From assembly GCA_050330995.1 (NCBI GenBank), contig JBHJHI010000081.1, forward strand, positions 1 to 64,000: a stretch of 64,000 nt of DNA, given 5' to 3'. A program made the position numbers and the translations under genes. The DNA is from Thermohalobaculum sp050330995 (GTDB lineage Bacteria > Pseudomonadota > Alphaproteobacteria > Rhodobacterales > Rhodobacteraceae). The notes beneath the pieces are model-generated. The model was not told the DNA's origin. It ran no database searches and was given only the letters and a program-made list of their open reading frames with translations. Below are positions 46,160 to 54,228 of this stretch, one piece after another. Position 1 is the first letter of the stretch. Every line of letters begins with the position of its first letter.

Positions 46160-47053
46160 TCAGTCGAGGAAGACGCGCCCGTCCATCACCACCACGCCCG
46201 GCCCGGCGACGACGACGCCCTCGATGGCGTCGGGCGGGCCGATCAGCGCGACCCGCGCCCGGCCGGGGCGGCCCATGGCGTGGCCCTGCTCGGCGGTGAA
46301 GCGCGGGCCGACGAGCCCCTCGGCATAGGCGTAGGCCGCCATCGCGCCGGTGGCCGAGCCGGTGAACGGGTCCTCCGGCGGCTCGGGCGGCGCGAGCAGG
46401 AGCCGTGCGGCGGTGTCGCCGGCCTCGGTGTAGCCCTCCGCGACGAAGGCGAAGGGCTCCCAGAACCCTTCCTCGCGCTCGGGCATGGCCCTCAGGCGCT
46501 CGACGTCGAGGCGGACGCGGGCGAGCGCGTCGTGGTCGCGAAGCCGCACGACGCAGAAGCGGTTGCCGGTCGAGACCGTGCGCGGCGTGCCGAGCACCTC
46601 CGCGGCCTCCAGCCCGAGCAGCGCCGCGATCTCGCCCGGCTCGTAGGCGCGGCCGAAGCTCGGCGCGTTCTGGCGCATGGCGTAGACCGTCCGCGGCCCC
46701 GAGCGGTCGACCCCGATCTCGAACACCCCGCCGCCGAGTTCGAGCGTGAAGCGCTCGCGTCCCGCGAGCAGCCCCGCGTGGTCGAGCGCGGCCGCGGTGG
46801 CGACGGTCGGGTGGCCGGCCATCGGAATCTCGCGGTGGGGCATGTAATAGCGCGCCCCGAAGTCGGCGCGGTCGCTGTCGACGAGAAAGGCGCACTCGAC
46901 GAGCCCCGTCTCGCGGGTGAAGGCGAGGCGGGTCTCGACGGGCACCGCGTCGGCGTCGAACACCACCGCGCAGGGGTTGCCGGCGAAGGCGGCGTCGGTG
47001 AAGGCGTCGACCCAGACGACGCGGCGGCCCGGACGCTCTCCGTCCGCGCTCAC
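46160..47053 (-). CDS. PhzF family isomerase-like protein
   Basis: A 297-residue PhzF/YddE-family protein. It opens RRVVWVDAFTDAAFAGNPCA, has the active-site region ETGLVECAFLVDSD and PHREIPMAGHPTVATAAAL, and ends with GEGVVIDG-like strands, giving two similar halves as in the diaminopimelate epimerase fold. In this family a glutamate in the first half acts as base; the E of GLVECAF matches. Substrate is unknown, and phenazine genes are absent. The start is GTG 47053, overlapping the stop of ccmE by four bases, so it was likely inserted into the ccm operon downstream of ccmE. Confidence 0.85.
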   Translation of the reverse strand: MSADGERPGRRVVWVDAFTDAAFAGNPCAVVFDADAVPVETRLAFTRETGLVECAFLVDSDRADFGARYYMPHREIPMAGHPTVATAAALDHAGLLAGRERFTLELGGGVFEIGVDRSGPRTVYAMRQNAPSFGRAYEPGEIAALLGLEAAEVLGTPRTVSTGNRFCVVRLRDHDALARVRLDVERLRAMPEREEGFWEPFAFVAEGYTEAGDTAARLLLAPPEPPEDPFTGSATGAMAAYAYAEGLVGPRFTAEQGHAMGRPGRARVALIGPPDAIEGVVVAGPGVVVMDGRVFLD

Positions 47054-47523
47054 GAGCCCCCGGCCTTCGGCGCGCCGAACTCGCCCTGCCAGACGCCCTT
47101 CTCCTTGAGCGCGTCGGCCACCTCCTTCGGCACGTAGTTCTCGTCGTGCTTGGCCAGCACCTCGGCCGCCTCGAAGCGCCCGCCGCGCCAGTGGCCCTCG
47201 GCCACCACCCCCTGCCCCTCGCGGAACAGGTCCGGCAGCACGCCCGCGAAGCTGACCTCGACGGTGGCCGCGCCGTCGGTGACGGCGAAGCGCACCGCCT
47301 CGCCCTCGCCGCGCACCACCGAGCCCGTCTCGACCAGACCCCCGAGGCGCAGCCGCTGACCCGGCCCCGGCCGCTCGGCCATGATGTCGGAGGGCGACTT
47401 GAAGAAGGCGATCGTGTCCTGGAAGGCGAAGCCGACCAGCGCCGCGGCCGCGGCGAGCAGCACGCCCCCGAAGGCGATCAGCTGGATGCGTCGCGTCTTG
47501 CGCGTCGTCGTGCGCGGGGCCAT
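47050..47523 (-). CDS. ccmE: Cytochrome c maturation heme chaperone CcmE
   Basis: A 157-residue membrane-anchored heme chaperone. The N-terminal basic anchor (MAPRTTTRKTRRIQL, then a hydrophobic helix) is followed by an OB-fold with RLRLGGLVETGSVVRGEG, and the heme-binding AKHDENYVP, where the histidine of HxxxY carries heme covalently. Family lengths are similar. It receives heme from CcmC (not in this window) and passes it to CcmF at 43222. Its stop overlaps the PhzF-like start by four bases; argC is 86 bases upstream. Confidence 0.95.
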   Translation of the reverse strand: MAPRTTTRKTRRIQLIAFGGVLLAAAAALVGFAFQDTIAFFKSPSDIMAERPGPGQRLRLGGLVETGSVVRGEGEAVRFAVTDGAATVEVSFAGVLPDLFREGQGVVAEGHWRGGRFEAAEVLAKHDENYVPKEVADALKEKGVWQGEFGAPKAGGS

Positions 47524-47609
47524 CGGTCGTCCTCCCGTCGTTTCCCGCTAGATGCGCGCCCGCGCCACGCCTTGCAACGGGGAGCGCGGTCGCGGCCGGC
47601 GCGGGAGGC

Positions 47610-48638
47610 TCAGGGGAAGACCGGCGCGAGCGTCAGCCCCTCGGTCTCGGGCAGGCCCAGCATCAGGTTGGCGCAGTGGATCGCCATCCCGGCCGAACCC
47701 TTGGCGAGGTTGTCGATCGCCGAAAACACCACCACGCGGCCGGGCACCCGGTCGGCCACCACGCCGAGGTGACAGAGGTTCGAGCCGCGCACGTGGCGCG
47801 TCGCCGGCGCCTCGCCGAAGGGGAGCACCACCATGAAGGGCTCGTGCTCGCAGGCGTCCTCGAGCGCGGCATGGACCGCCTCGGCGTCGCCCTTCAGGTG
47901 GATGGTCGCGAGGATGCCGCGGTTCATCGGCACGAGATGGGGCATGAAGGAAGGCGAGACCGGCCGGCCGGCGGCGGCGCTCATCTCCTGCTCCAATTCG
48001 GCCGAGTGGCGATGCCCCGTGATCGCGTAAGGATGCGCGCCCTCCGAGACCTCGGCGTGCAGCATCGCCTCCTTCGCCGCGCGCCCCGCGCCAGAGACGC
48101 CCGAGAGCAGGTCGACCACGATCTCGTCGGGGTCGATCACCCCCGCCTTCAGGAGCGGCAGCACCGCGAGGTTGACCGTGGCCGCGTTGCAGCCGGTCGC
48201 GGCGACGAGGCGCGCGCCCCGGATCGCCTCGCGGTGGTGCTCGGGCAGGCCGTAGACCGCCTCGGCCTGCAGCTCGGACGCCTGGTGCGGCCGGCCGTAC
48301 CAGCGCTCGTAGGCGACCGGGTCGGCGAGGCGGAAATCGGCGGAGGTGTCGACGATCTTCAGCCCGCGCGGCAGCCGGACGATCACCTCCTGGCTGGTCG
48401 CGTGCGGCAGCGCGCAGAAGGCGAGGTCCACGGCGCCGAAGTCGATCTCCTCGATCCGCGCGAGGGTCGGCAGGTCGAGATGGCGCAGGTGCGGGTAGAC
48501 CCGCGCCATCGTCTCGCCGGCGCGGCGCTCCGCCGAGAGCGCGGCGATGTCGAGACGCGGGTGGGTGGCGATCAGGCGCACGAGTTCCGCGCCGACATAG
48601 CCAGAAGCCCCGAGCACCGCGACCCGCGCCGTCTCCAT
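47610..48638 (-). CDS. argC: N-acetyl-gamma-glutamyl-phosphate reductase
   Basis: A 342-residue ArgC, step 3 of arginine synthesis. The NADPH-binding start VAVLGASGYVGAELVRLIA is complete, the active-site cysteine is in LVAATGCNAATVNLAVLP, and HRHSAELEQEM matches the proton-donor histidine region. The length is standard for the long type. It starts the argC-ccmE-PhzF-like run on the minus strand. argC next to ccmE is a familiar arrangement in Rhodobacterales. Confidence 0.96.
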   Translation of the reverse strand: METARVAVLGASGYVGAELVRLIATHPRLDIAALSAERRAGETMARVYPHLRHLDLPTLARIEEIDFGAVDLAFCALPHATSQEVIVRLPRGLKIVDTSADFRLADPVAYERWYGRPHQASELQAEAVYGLPEHHREAIRGARLVAATGCNAATVNLAVLPLLKAGVIDPDEIVVDLLSGVSGAGRAAKEAMLHAEVSEGAHPYAITGHRHSAELEQEMSAAAGRPVSPSFMPHLVPMNRGILATIHLKGDAEAVHAALEDACEHEPFMVVLPFGEAPATRHVRGSNLCHLGVVADRVPGRVVVFSAIDNLAKGSAGMAIHCANLMLGLPETEGLTLAPVFP

Positions 48639-48710
48639 GACACTCTCCCGCCTGTTCCCTGCGGCGCCTTACGCGAGGCGCGCGGGACGTGCAAACGCGC
48701 CGTCGCCCGC

Positions 48711-49598
48711 TCAGAGCTGCAGTCCGAGCCCCGGATCGGCGTCGGCGGGGCCGAGGCGGTAGGCCTCGCGGCGCAGGTACTCCATCAGCACGCGGCCGTC
48801 GCCGCGCCGCCGGGCGAGCTCGGCCGGCGGCACCGGGTCGCCCACCACCACCCGGATCGCGGTCGAGACACGGTTGTCGAACTCGTTGATCAGGAGCGCG
48901 GTGCGCAGCGTCGCGTTCAGGTGGCTCGCGATCTGGAACACCCGGCTGTTCGAGCCCTCGAAGAAGATCGGCACCACGGTCGCGTTCGAGCGGGCGATCA
49001 TCTTGGCGGTGAAGGTCTTCCAGGTCGGATCGGCGGGGCGCGCGAACGGGCGCGGCGCGGTCGAGACCATGCCCGAGGGGAAGATGCCGATCGCCCCGCC
49101 CTGCCCGAGGTAGTCGAGCGCGGCCTTGCGCGGCTCGATGTTGGTGCGCCGGGCCTCCTTGGTCTCGTTGAAGTCGATCGGCAGGATGATCTTCTCCAGA
49201 TCCCTGGCGCGGCGGAACACGACGTGGGCGACGATGCGGAAGTCGCCGCGGGTCTCCGACAGCATCCGCCCGAGCACCAGGCCGTCGAGGATGCCGAAAG
49301 GATGGTTGCCGACCACCACGAGCGGCCCCTCGCGCGGGATGCCGGCGAGGCCGTTGCCCGCGATCTCGAGACGGATGCGGTAGCGCTCGCGCATCACCTC
49401 CCAGAAGTCGCGCCCCGCCGCCACCTCGCGCTCGTAGCCGTCGGCGAGGCGCAGAAGCCGCGGGCGGCCCGTGATGTTCTCGATGCCGCGGATCAGCACG
49501 CGCTCGACGCGCGAGCGGGCGAACACCGAGTAGCTGATGTCGCGCGGCGCGTTGGCGCCGGCGGGCGGCAGGGCGCTCGGGGAGGGTTCGGTCTGCAT
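48711..49598 (-). CDS. Lysophospholipid acyltransferase family protein
   Basis: A 295-residue protein of the PlsC/acyltransferase group. The acyl transfer motif appears as VVGNHPFGILDGLVLGRM, where NHPFG replaces the usual NHxxxxD spacing with an H and D seven residues apart, and the substrate-binding AIGIFPSGMVST and VVPIFFEGSNSRVF blocks follow. There is no strong membrane segment except perhaps near residue 35. It probably acylates a lysophospholipid or an ornithine-lipid precursor at the inner membrane; the substrate is uncertain. ATG 49598 is preferred over a longer frame that begins in a low-complexity stretch. It is upstream of argC on the same strand, 72 bases from it, and divergent from TspO. 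Confidence 0.75.
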   Translation of the reverse strand: MQTEPSPSALPPAGANAPRDISYSVFARSRVERVLIRGIENITGRPRLLRLADGYEREVAAGRDFWEVMRERYRIRLEIAGNGLAGIPREGPLVVVGNHPFGILDGLVLGRMLSETRGDFRIVAHVVFRRARDLEKIILPIDFNETKEARRTNIEPRKAALDYLGQGGAIGIFPSGMVSTAPRPFARPADPTWKTFTAKMIARSNATVVPIFFEGSNSRVFQIASHLNATLRTALLINEFDNRVSTAIRVVVGDPVPPAELARRRGDGRVLMEYLRREAYRLGPADADPGLGLQL

Positions 49599-49755
49599 CG
49601 ACGTCCCGTTCTGACGTGTCGCGCCTTTAGTAATGGCCCGCCCGCTCGGTCGCAATCCGCGACCGCAGCGCCCGGCCGTGGCCGGCGCGCGCGCCGGTCG
49701 CGTTGAAGCCCCGACCGCGCGACCCAACTCGGAAGACGGCAGGGAGGCTCGGCTC

Positions 49756-50244
49756 ATGGATCTCGGCTCGATCGGCGCGCTCGCCGTCTTCGCGCTCGCC
49801 ACCTTCGCGGCGGCCTGTTCGGGCGCCGCCTTCACGCCCGGCGAGTGGTACGAGCGGCTGAACCACCCGTCCTGGCGTCCGCCCAACTGGGTGTTTCCCG
49901 CGGTCTGGACGCCGCTCTACGTGATGATCGCGGCGTCGGGCTTCCTGGTCTGGCAGGAGGTCGGGTTCTCGGGCGCACCGCTCGCCTTCGCGGTCTACGT
50001 CGTCCAGCTCGGCTTCAACGCCGGCTGGTCGGCGCTGTTCTTCGGGGCCAAGCGTCCGGTCTGGGCGCTCTGGGAGGTCGCGGGGCTCTGGCTGTCGATC
50101 GCGCTCACCATGGCGCTGTTCTGGCCCCTCGACGCGACGGCGGGCTGGCTGCTCGTGCCCTACCTCGCCTGGGTCAGCTTCGCGTCCTACTACAACTGGG
50201 TGATGGTGCGGCTGAACCCGGAGGCGCACCGCGCCCGGGCCTGA
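49756..50244 (+). CDS. tspO: TspO/MBR family tryptophan-rich sensory protein
   Basis: A 162-residue membrane protein with five helices, the TspO/MBR layout. Diagnostic residues are in NHPSWRPPNWVFPAVWTPLY, the LxxxW-rich loop 1 and helix 2 region, and in the later AWVSFASYYNWVMVRLNP, which ends the fifth helix. TspO proteins bind tetrapyrroles and can damp tetrapyrrole or carotenoid synthesis in phototrophic alphaproteobacteria. The ATG at 49756 has GGGAGG upstream, and the first helix follows at once. It ends at a strong hairpin shared with the EF-hand gene. Confidence 0.9.
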   Translation: MDLGSIGALAVFALATFAAACSGAAFTPGEWYERLNHPSWRPPNWVFPAVWTPLYVMIAASGFLVWQEVGFSGAPLAFAVYVVQLGFNAGWSALFFGAKRPVWALWEVAGLWLSIALTMALFWPLDATAGWLLVPYLAWVSFASYYNWVMVRLNPEAHRARA

Positions 50245-50247
50245 CGC

Positions 50248-50276
50248 GGCGGGGCGGAGACCGGCTCCGCCCCGCC
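50248..50276. terminator. Bidirectional 12-bp hairpin between converging genes
   Basis: Positions 50248-50259 pair perfectly with 50265-50276 around a 5-base loop (GGCGGGGCGGAG and CTCCGCCCCGCC). It lies exactly between the stop codons of tspO (50244) and the EF-hand gene (50282). There is no U-run, so it works by structure or Rho assistance, if at all. Confidence 0.6.
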
Positions 50277-50281
50277 CGTCG

Positions 50282-50734
50282 TCAGTCCCGATCGCCGCGC
50301 CGCCCCCGGCGGTCGTCGCGGTCGACGTCGCCGTCGCCGTCGGTGTCGAGCCGCTCCAGCCGGCTCACGGGACGCAGCATCTCGTCCTCGGTCACGGCAC
50401 CGTCGCCGTCGTCGTCGAGGCGCTGGAAGGCGTCGACCATGCGCCGGCGCGTGACCTCGGCGAACAGGCCCTGGAACTCCTCGAGCGAGAGCGCGGCGTC
50501 GCCGTCGGCGTCGAAGCGGGTCAACCGCTCGGTCTGGAGACCGCGGGCCTCCTCCAGCGTGACCGTGCCGTCGTCGTCGGCGTCCAGGAGGCGCAGCATC
50601 ATCGCGCCGCGCGGGCCGGCGTGGCCGTCGTAGCCGCGTCCGTGGTGGCCGCCCCAGCCGTGCGCGGCGGCGGCGGTCGCGGCGAGGCCAGCGGCGGCGA
50701 GAAGGGCGAGGGTGATCTTGGTCGGGGTTCGCAT
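50282..50734 (-). CDS. Secreted EF-hand protein
   Basis: A 150-residue protein with a signal peptide (MRTPTKITLALLAAAGLAAT) and four EF-hand-like calcium loops: DADDDGTVTLEE, DADGDAALSLEE, DDDGDGAVTEDE and DTDGDGDVDRDD, spaced in the usual two-by-two way. It should bind calcium in the periplasm or outside the cell. The intergenic strip to the response regulator (50735-50928) is shared by two divergent promoters, so calcium sensing and the two-component system may be connected, but the link is only positional. Confidence 0.85.
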   Translation of the reverse strand: MRTPTKITLALLAAAGLAATAAAAHGWGGHHGRGYDGHAGPRGAMMLRLLDADDDGTVTLEEARGLQTERLTRFDADGDAALSLEEFQGLFAEVTRRRMVDAFQRLDDDGDGAVTEDEMLRPVSRLERLDTDGDGDVDRDDRRGRRGDRD

Positions 50735-50928
50735 CGTTCGCTCCGTCGTGGGTCATCGGCGATGGGCGCTAGCTGGGGGGCGATCGTCACGGGCCTGTCC
50801 CTGCAAGGGGACGAAAGTGTAACCGTGCGTCGCGGAACGCCGGCCCGGCGACGATCGGCGACCGTCGCGCCCCGCGCGGCCAAGCGATGCTCGGCTATCT
50901 CTCGCGCGGCCGAGCCCGAGGGAGGGAC

Positions 50929-51651
50929 ATGACCCGCACGCCGCGCATCCTCGTCGTCGACGACCACCGCGAGATCCGCGACGCGCTCGTGCGCTATCTC
51001 GCCCGCCAGGGGCTGCGCGCGGACGGGGCGGTGGACGCGCGCGCCATGGACCGCGCGCTCGCCGAGGCCGACTACGACCTCGTGATCCTCGACGTGATGA
51101 TGCCGGGCGAGGACGGGCTCTCGGCCTGCCGCCGCCTCGCGGTCGAGGGGCGGGTGCCGGTGCTGATGCTGACCGCGCTCGGCGAGGAGACCGACCGCAT
51201 CGTCGGCCTCGAACTCGGCGCCGACGACTACGTGACCAAGCCCTTCAACCCCCGCGAGGTGCTGGCGCGCATCAAGGCGATCCTGCGCCGGTCCGAGCGC
51301 CCCGAGCGCCAGGGCGGCGACCTCGCCGGGCGACGTCTCGCGTTCGGGCGCTGGACGCTCGACGTCGACCATCGCCGGCTGAGCGACGAGGACGGCACGG
51401 CGGTCACGCTCACCGACGCCGACTTCCGCCTGCTGCTCGCCTTCCTCGAACGCCCGCGGATCGTGCTCTCGCGCGAGCGGCTCCTGGACCTGGTGGCCGG
51501 CCGCGACGCCGGCCCGTTCGACCGCGCGATCGACAACCGCGTGAGCCGGCTGCGCCGCAAGATCGAGCGCGACCCGGCCAGTCCCGAGATCGTCACCACC
51601 GTGCGCGGCGGCGGCTACTGCCTGACGGCGGACGTGCGCGAGACGTCGTGA
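50929..51651 (+). CDS. OmpR-family response regulator
   Basis: A 240-residue response regulator. The receiver domain has RILVVDDHREIRDALVRYL (acidic pocket), LVILDVMMPGEDG with the phosphorylated aspartate, LTALG with the conserved Thr, and YVTKPFNPREV with the lysine. The output is an OmpR-type winged helix (LTDADFRLLLAFLERPRIVL and DNRVSRLRRKIERDP, then VRGGGYCL). The ATG at 50929 has GGGAGGG upstream. The stop overlaps the histidine kinase start by GTGA. Confidence 0.93.
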   Translation: MTRTPRILVVDDHREIRDALVRYLARQGLRADGAVDARAMDRALAEADYDLVILDVMMPGEDGLSACRRLAVEGRVPVLMLTALGEETDRIVGLELGADDYVTKPFNPREVLARIKAILRRSERPERQGGDLAGRRLAFGRWTLDVDHRRLSDEDGTAVTLTDADFRLLLAFLERPRIVLSRERLLDLVAGRDAGPFDRAIDNRVSRLRRKIERDPASPEIVTTVRGGGYCLTADVRETS

Positions 51652-53012
51652 GACGCCAGGGGCGCGCGCTCGGGGCGGGGTCGCTCGGGAGGCTGCCGGG
51701 CGGCCTGCGCCCGCGGCTGATCCTGACGCTGCTCGCCGCCCTGCTCGTCGTCCAGGGCGCGACGCTGGCGCTGTTTCTGGACGAACGACGCCGCGCGATC
51801 CGCGTCAACGTCGCCGAGGCGGCGACCGCGCGCGCGCTCGTGCTCGCCGCCGAGATCGAGCCCCTCGCCCCCGCGGCCCGCCGCGCGGCGATCGGGCGGA
51901 CCCGCACGCGCTTCATCCGCTTCCACCTCGCCGACGCGCCCGCGGTCGACGCCGACGCCGCCCGCCGCTTCGCGGGCGTCACCGAACACATCGCCGCCGA
52001 ACTCGGCGGGCTATCGCGGCCGATCCGCCTCGCCGTCGGCGATCGGGACGGCCCGTCAGGGTCCGGACACCATCGACGCCCGGCGCTGCACGTCGCCGTC
52101 GGGCTCGACGACGGCGGCTGGCTCAACGCCCGCGTGCGCGTTCGCCGGCCGCCGCTGCAGTGGGCCTGGCCCGCGCTCACCTCCTTCGCCCTCGCCGGCC
52201 TCGCGATCGCGCTGATCGTCTGGGTCTCGGTCGGGCGCATCCTGCGCCCGATGGACGCGCTCGCCGCCGCCGTCGAACGCCTGGGCCGCGGCGAGCGTCC
52301 CGAGGCGCTGGCGCTCGCCGGGCCGACCGAGACGCGCCGCCTCGCCGACGCCTTCAACCGAATGGCCGAGCGCCTGACGCGGCTCCTCGACGAGCGCGCA
52401 CGCACGCTGGCGGCGATCGGTCACGACCTGCGCTCGCCGATCACGGCGATGCGGCTGCGCGTCGAGATGGTGGACGAGGCGGAGACGCGCGAGCGCCTCG
52501 CCGCCTGCCTCGACGAGATCGAGACGCTGACCGAAGCCGCGCTCGCGCTCTCGCGCGGCTCCGGCGCGGAGGAGGCGCGCGCGCCCGTCGACCTCGCCGA
52601 GCTGCTCGCCGGCCTCGTCGCCGAGGCGCTGGAGCGCGGCGAGCGCGCGAGCCTGGAGATCGCATCGCCGGTCGCGATCGAAGGACGCCCGCTCGCGCTG
52701 CGCCGCAGCCTGCGCAACCTCGCCGAGAACGCGCTGCGCTACGGGGGCGCGGCGCGGATCACGCTCGGGCGCGAGGGCGACGCGGCGCGGATCACGATCG
52801 ACGACGACGGCCCCGGCATCGCCGAGGCCGACCGCGCGCGGGTGTTCGAGCCCTTCGTGCGGCTCGAAGGCTCGCGCTCGCGCGACACCGGGGGCGCGGG
52901 GCTCGGCCTCGCCATCGCCCGCGCCGCGATCGAGGCGCACGACGGCGGGATCGCGATCGAGGACGCACCGGGCGGCGGGGCGCGGGTGGTGGTGCGCCTT
53001 CCCCTCGGCTGA
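51648..53012 (+). CDS. Sensor histidine kinase
   Basis: A 454-residue membrane histidine kinase. TM1 lies near residues 22-45 and TM2 at about 180-200, with a periplasmic sensor between. A HAMP domain follows (RPMDALAAAVERLGRGERPE). The DHp motif is AAIGHDLRSPITAMRLR with the phosphorylated histidine, and the ATP site has RNLAENALRYGGAA, DDGPGIAEADR and GGAGLGLAIARAA. GTG 51648 starts the gene inside the response-regulator stop, so the pair is translationally coupled. The signal is unknown. Confidence 0.92.
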   Translation: MRRQGRALGAGSLGRLPGGLRPRLILTLLAALLVVQGATLALFLDERRRAIRVNVAEAATARALVLAAEIEPLAPAARRAAIGRTRTRFIRFHLADAPAVDADAARRFAGVTEHIAAELGGLSRPIRLAVGDRDGPSGSGHHRRPALHVAVGLDDGGWLNARVRVRRPPLQWAWPALTSFALAGLAIALIVWVSVGRILRPMDALAAAVERLGRGERPEALALAGPTETRRLADAFNRMAERLTRLLDERARTLAAIGHDLRSPITAMRLRVEMVDEAETRERLAACLDEIETLTEAALALSRGSGAEEARAPVDLAELLAGLVAEALERGERASLEIASPVAIEGRPLALRRSLRNLAENALRYGGAARITLGREGDAARITIDDDGPGIAEADRARVFEPFVRLEGSRSRDTGGAGLGLAIARAAIEAHDGGIAIEDAPGGGARVVVRLPLG

Positions 53013-53054
53013 GACGCGCGATGCCGGCAGACGCGTCCGCCGCTCGACAAGGCC

Positions 53055-53984
53055 GTGCCTCGCCGCACAATCGCGGCTGTGCACGACACCGAACTCACCC
53101 TCCGTCAACTGCGCGCGCTCTGCGCCGTCGCCGAGGCCGGCAGCTTCCGGCGCGGCGCCGAACGGCTCGGCATCGCCCAGCCTTCGCTCAGCGCGCAGAT
53201 CCAGGCGCTCGAAGCGGCGCTCGGCCGGCCGCTGGTCGAACGCGGGCGCTCGGGGGCGACGCTGACGCCGGCGGGGCGCGAGATCGAGGCGCGCGCGCGG
53301 GAGATCCTCGACGCGGTCGGCGCCCTCGCCGACAGCGTGCGCGCGGCCAGCAGCGGCACGCTGCGCCTCGGCGTGACGCCGACGCTCGGCCCCTATCTGC
53401 TGCCGCGCGTGGTCGCACGGCTTCACCGCGAGGCGCCCGACCTGAAGCTCTACATCCGCGAGGCCTCGGCGCGCACGCTCGCGCGCGATCTCTCGGAAGG
53501 GCGCCACGACGCGATCGTCACCCAACTGCCGCTCGCCGCGCCCGATCTCGACCACGACGAGCTGTTCCGCGAGCGGCTCCTGCTGACGCTGCCGGCCGAC
53601 CATCCGCTCGCGCATGCCGAGGCGATCCGGCGCGAGGACCTCGCCGGCCTCGACGTGCTCTCGCTGGAAGCCGGCTTCCAGTTCCACGACCAGGTGCGCC
53701 GGCTCTGCGAGAGCTTCGGCGCGCGCTTCCAGGACGGCTACGAGGGCACGAGCCTCGACGCGCTGCGCCTGATGGTCGGGCTCGGCATGGGCGTGACCTT
53801 CCTGCCCGCGCTCTACGTGGCCTCGGAGATCCGCGAGGACTCGGAGGTCGTGCCCCGCGAGATCGCGGGCCGCACCATCACCCGCGCGATCGCGCTCGCC
53901 TGGCGGCGCACCGCCGGGCGATCCGCCACGCTCGATCTGCTCTCGGGCGCGCTGCGCGAGACTTATCGCGACCTGACGGAGTGA
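53055..53984 (+). CDS. LysR-type regulator, OxyR-like but lacking the first redox cysteine
   Basis: A 309-residue LysR regulator. The N-terminal winged helix is AEAGSFRRGAERLGIAQPSL, SAQIQALEAAL, and the effector domain follows the OxyR pattern closely (GTLRLGVTPTLGPYLLPRVV, LSLEAGFQFHDQVRRLC, SLDALRLMVGLGMGVTFLP). In OxyR the peroxidatic and resolving cysteines lie in GHC-LRDQ-AMGF-C. Here Gln209 is at the peroxidatic position and only Cys218 remains. It therefore cannot form the usual intramolecular disulfide. Start is GTG 53055, with a second in-frame GTG at 53079 (VHDTELTLRQL) that is also possible and would give 301 residues. No katG or ahpC is adjacent. Confidence 0.85.
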   Translation: MPRRTIAAVHDTELTLRQLRALCAVAEAGSFRRGAERLGIAQPSLSAQIQALEAALGRPLVERGRSGATLTPAGREIEARAREILDAVGALADSVRAASSGTLRLGVTPTLGPYLLPRVVARLHREAPDLKLYIREASARTLARDLSEGRHDAIVTQLPLAAPDLDHDELFRERLLLTLPADHPLAHAEAIRREDLAGLDVLSLEAGFQFHDQVRRLCESFGARFQDGYEGTSLDALRLMVGLGMGVTFLPALYVASEIREDSEVVPREIAGRTITRAIALAWRRTAGRSATLDLLSGALRETYRDLTE

Positions 53985-54228
53985 CCGTCCCCGCCGCCGG
54001 GACAAGTTATTTGATCCGCCCCGGCCCCGCTAGGTGTCCACGGACAGCGCCTCGTCCCGAACGTGCCGCCGGCGGCCCGTCCCGTCGCGGCATCGCGCGA
54101 CGTCCGCCGCGGGTCGGTTCGCGATCCGGCGTCGAGGCCGGCGCTTTACCTCCGGACAGCGAGGCCGGTGCCCCGGACGAGCCGCGCGGTCCTCTCCGTC
54201 CCGGCAGCGGCGCGCCGGGGGCGACGGC

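Noticed and set aside
52056..54005. Minus-strand frame opposite the histidine kinase and LysR genes
   Set aside because: Both plus-strand genes have complete signature motifs; the minus frame is a GC-bias shadow.
53985..54228. A terminator or small gene between the LysR and antiporter genes
   Set aside because: GC-rich partial palindromes only; no stem as clear as those at 17791 or 50248, and no coherent small ORF.
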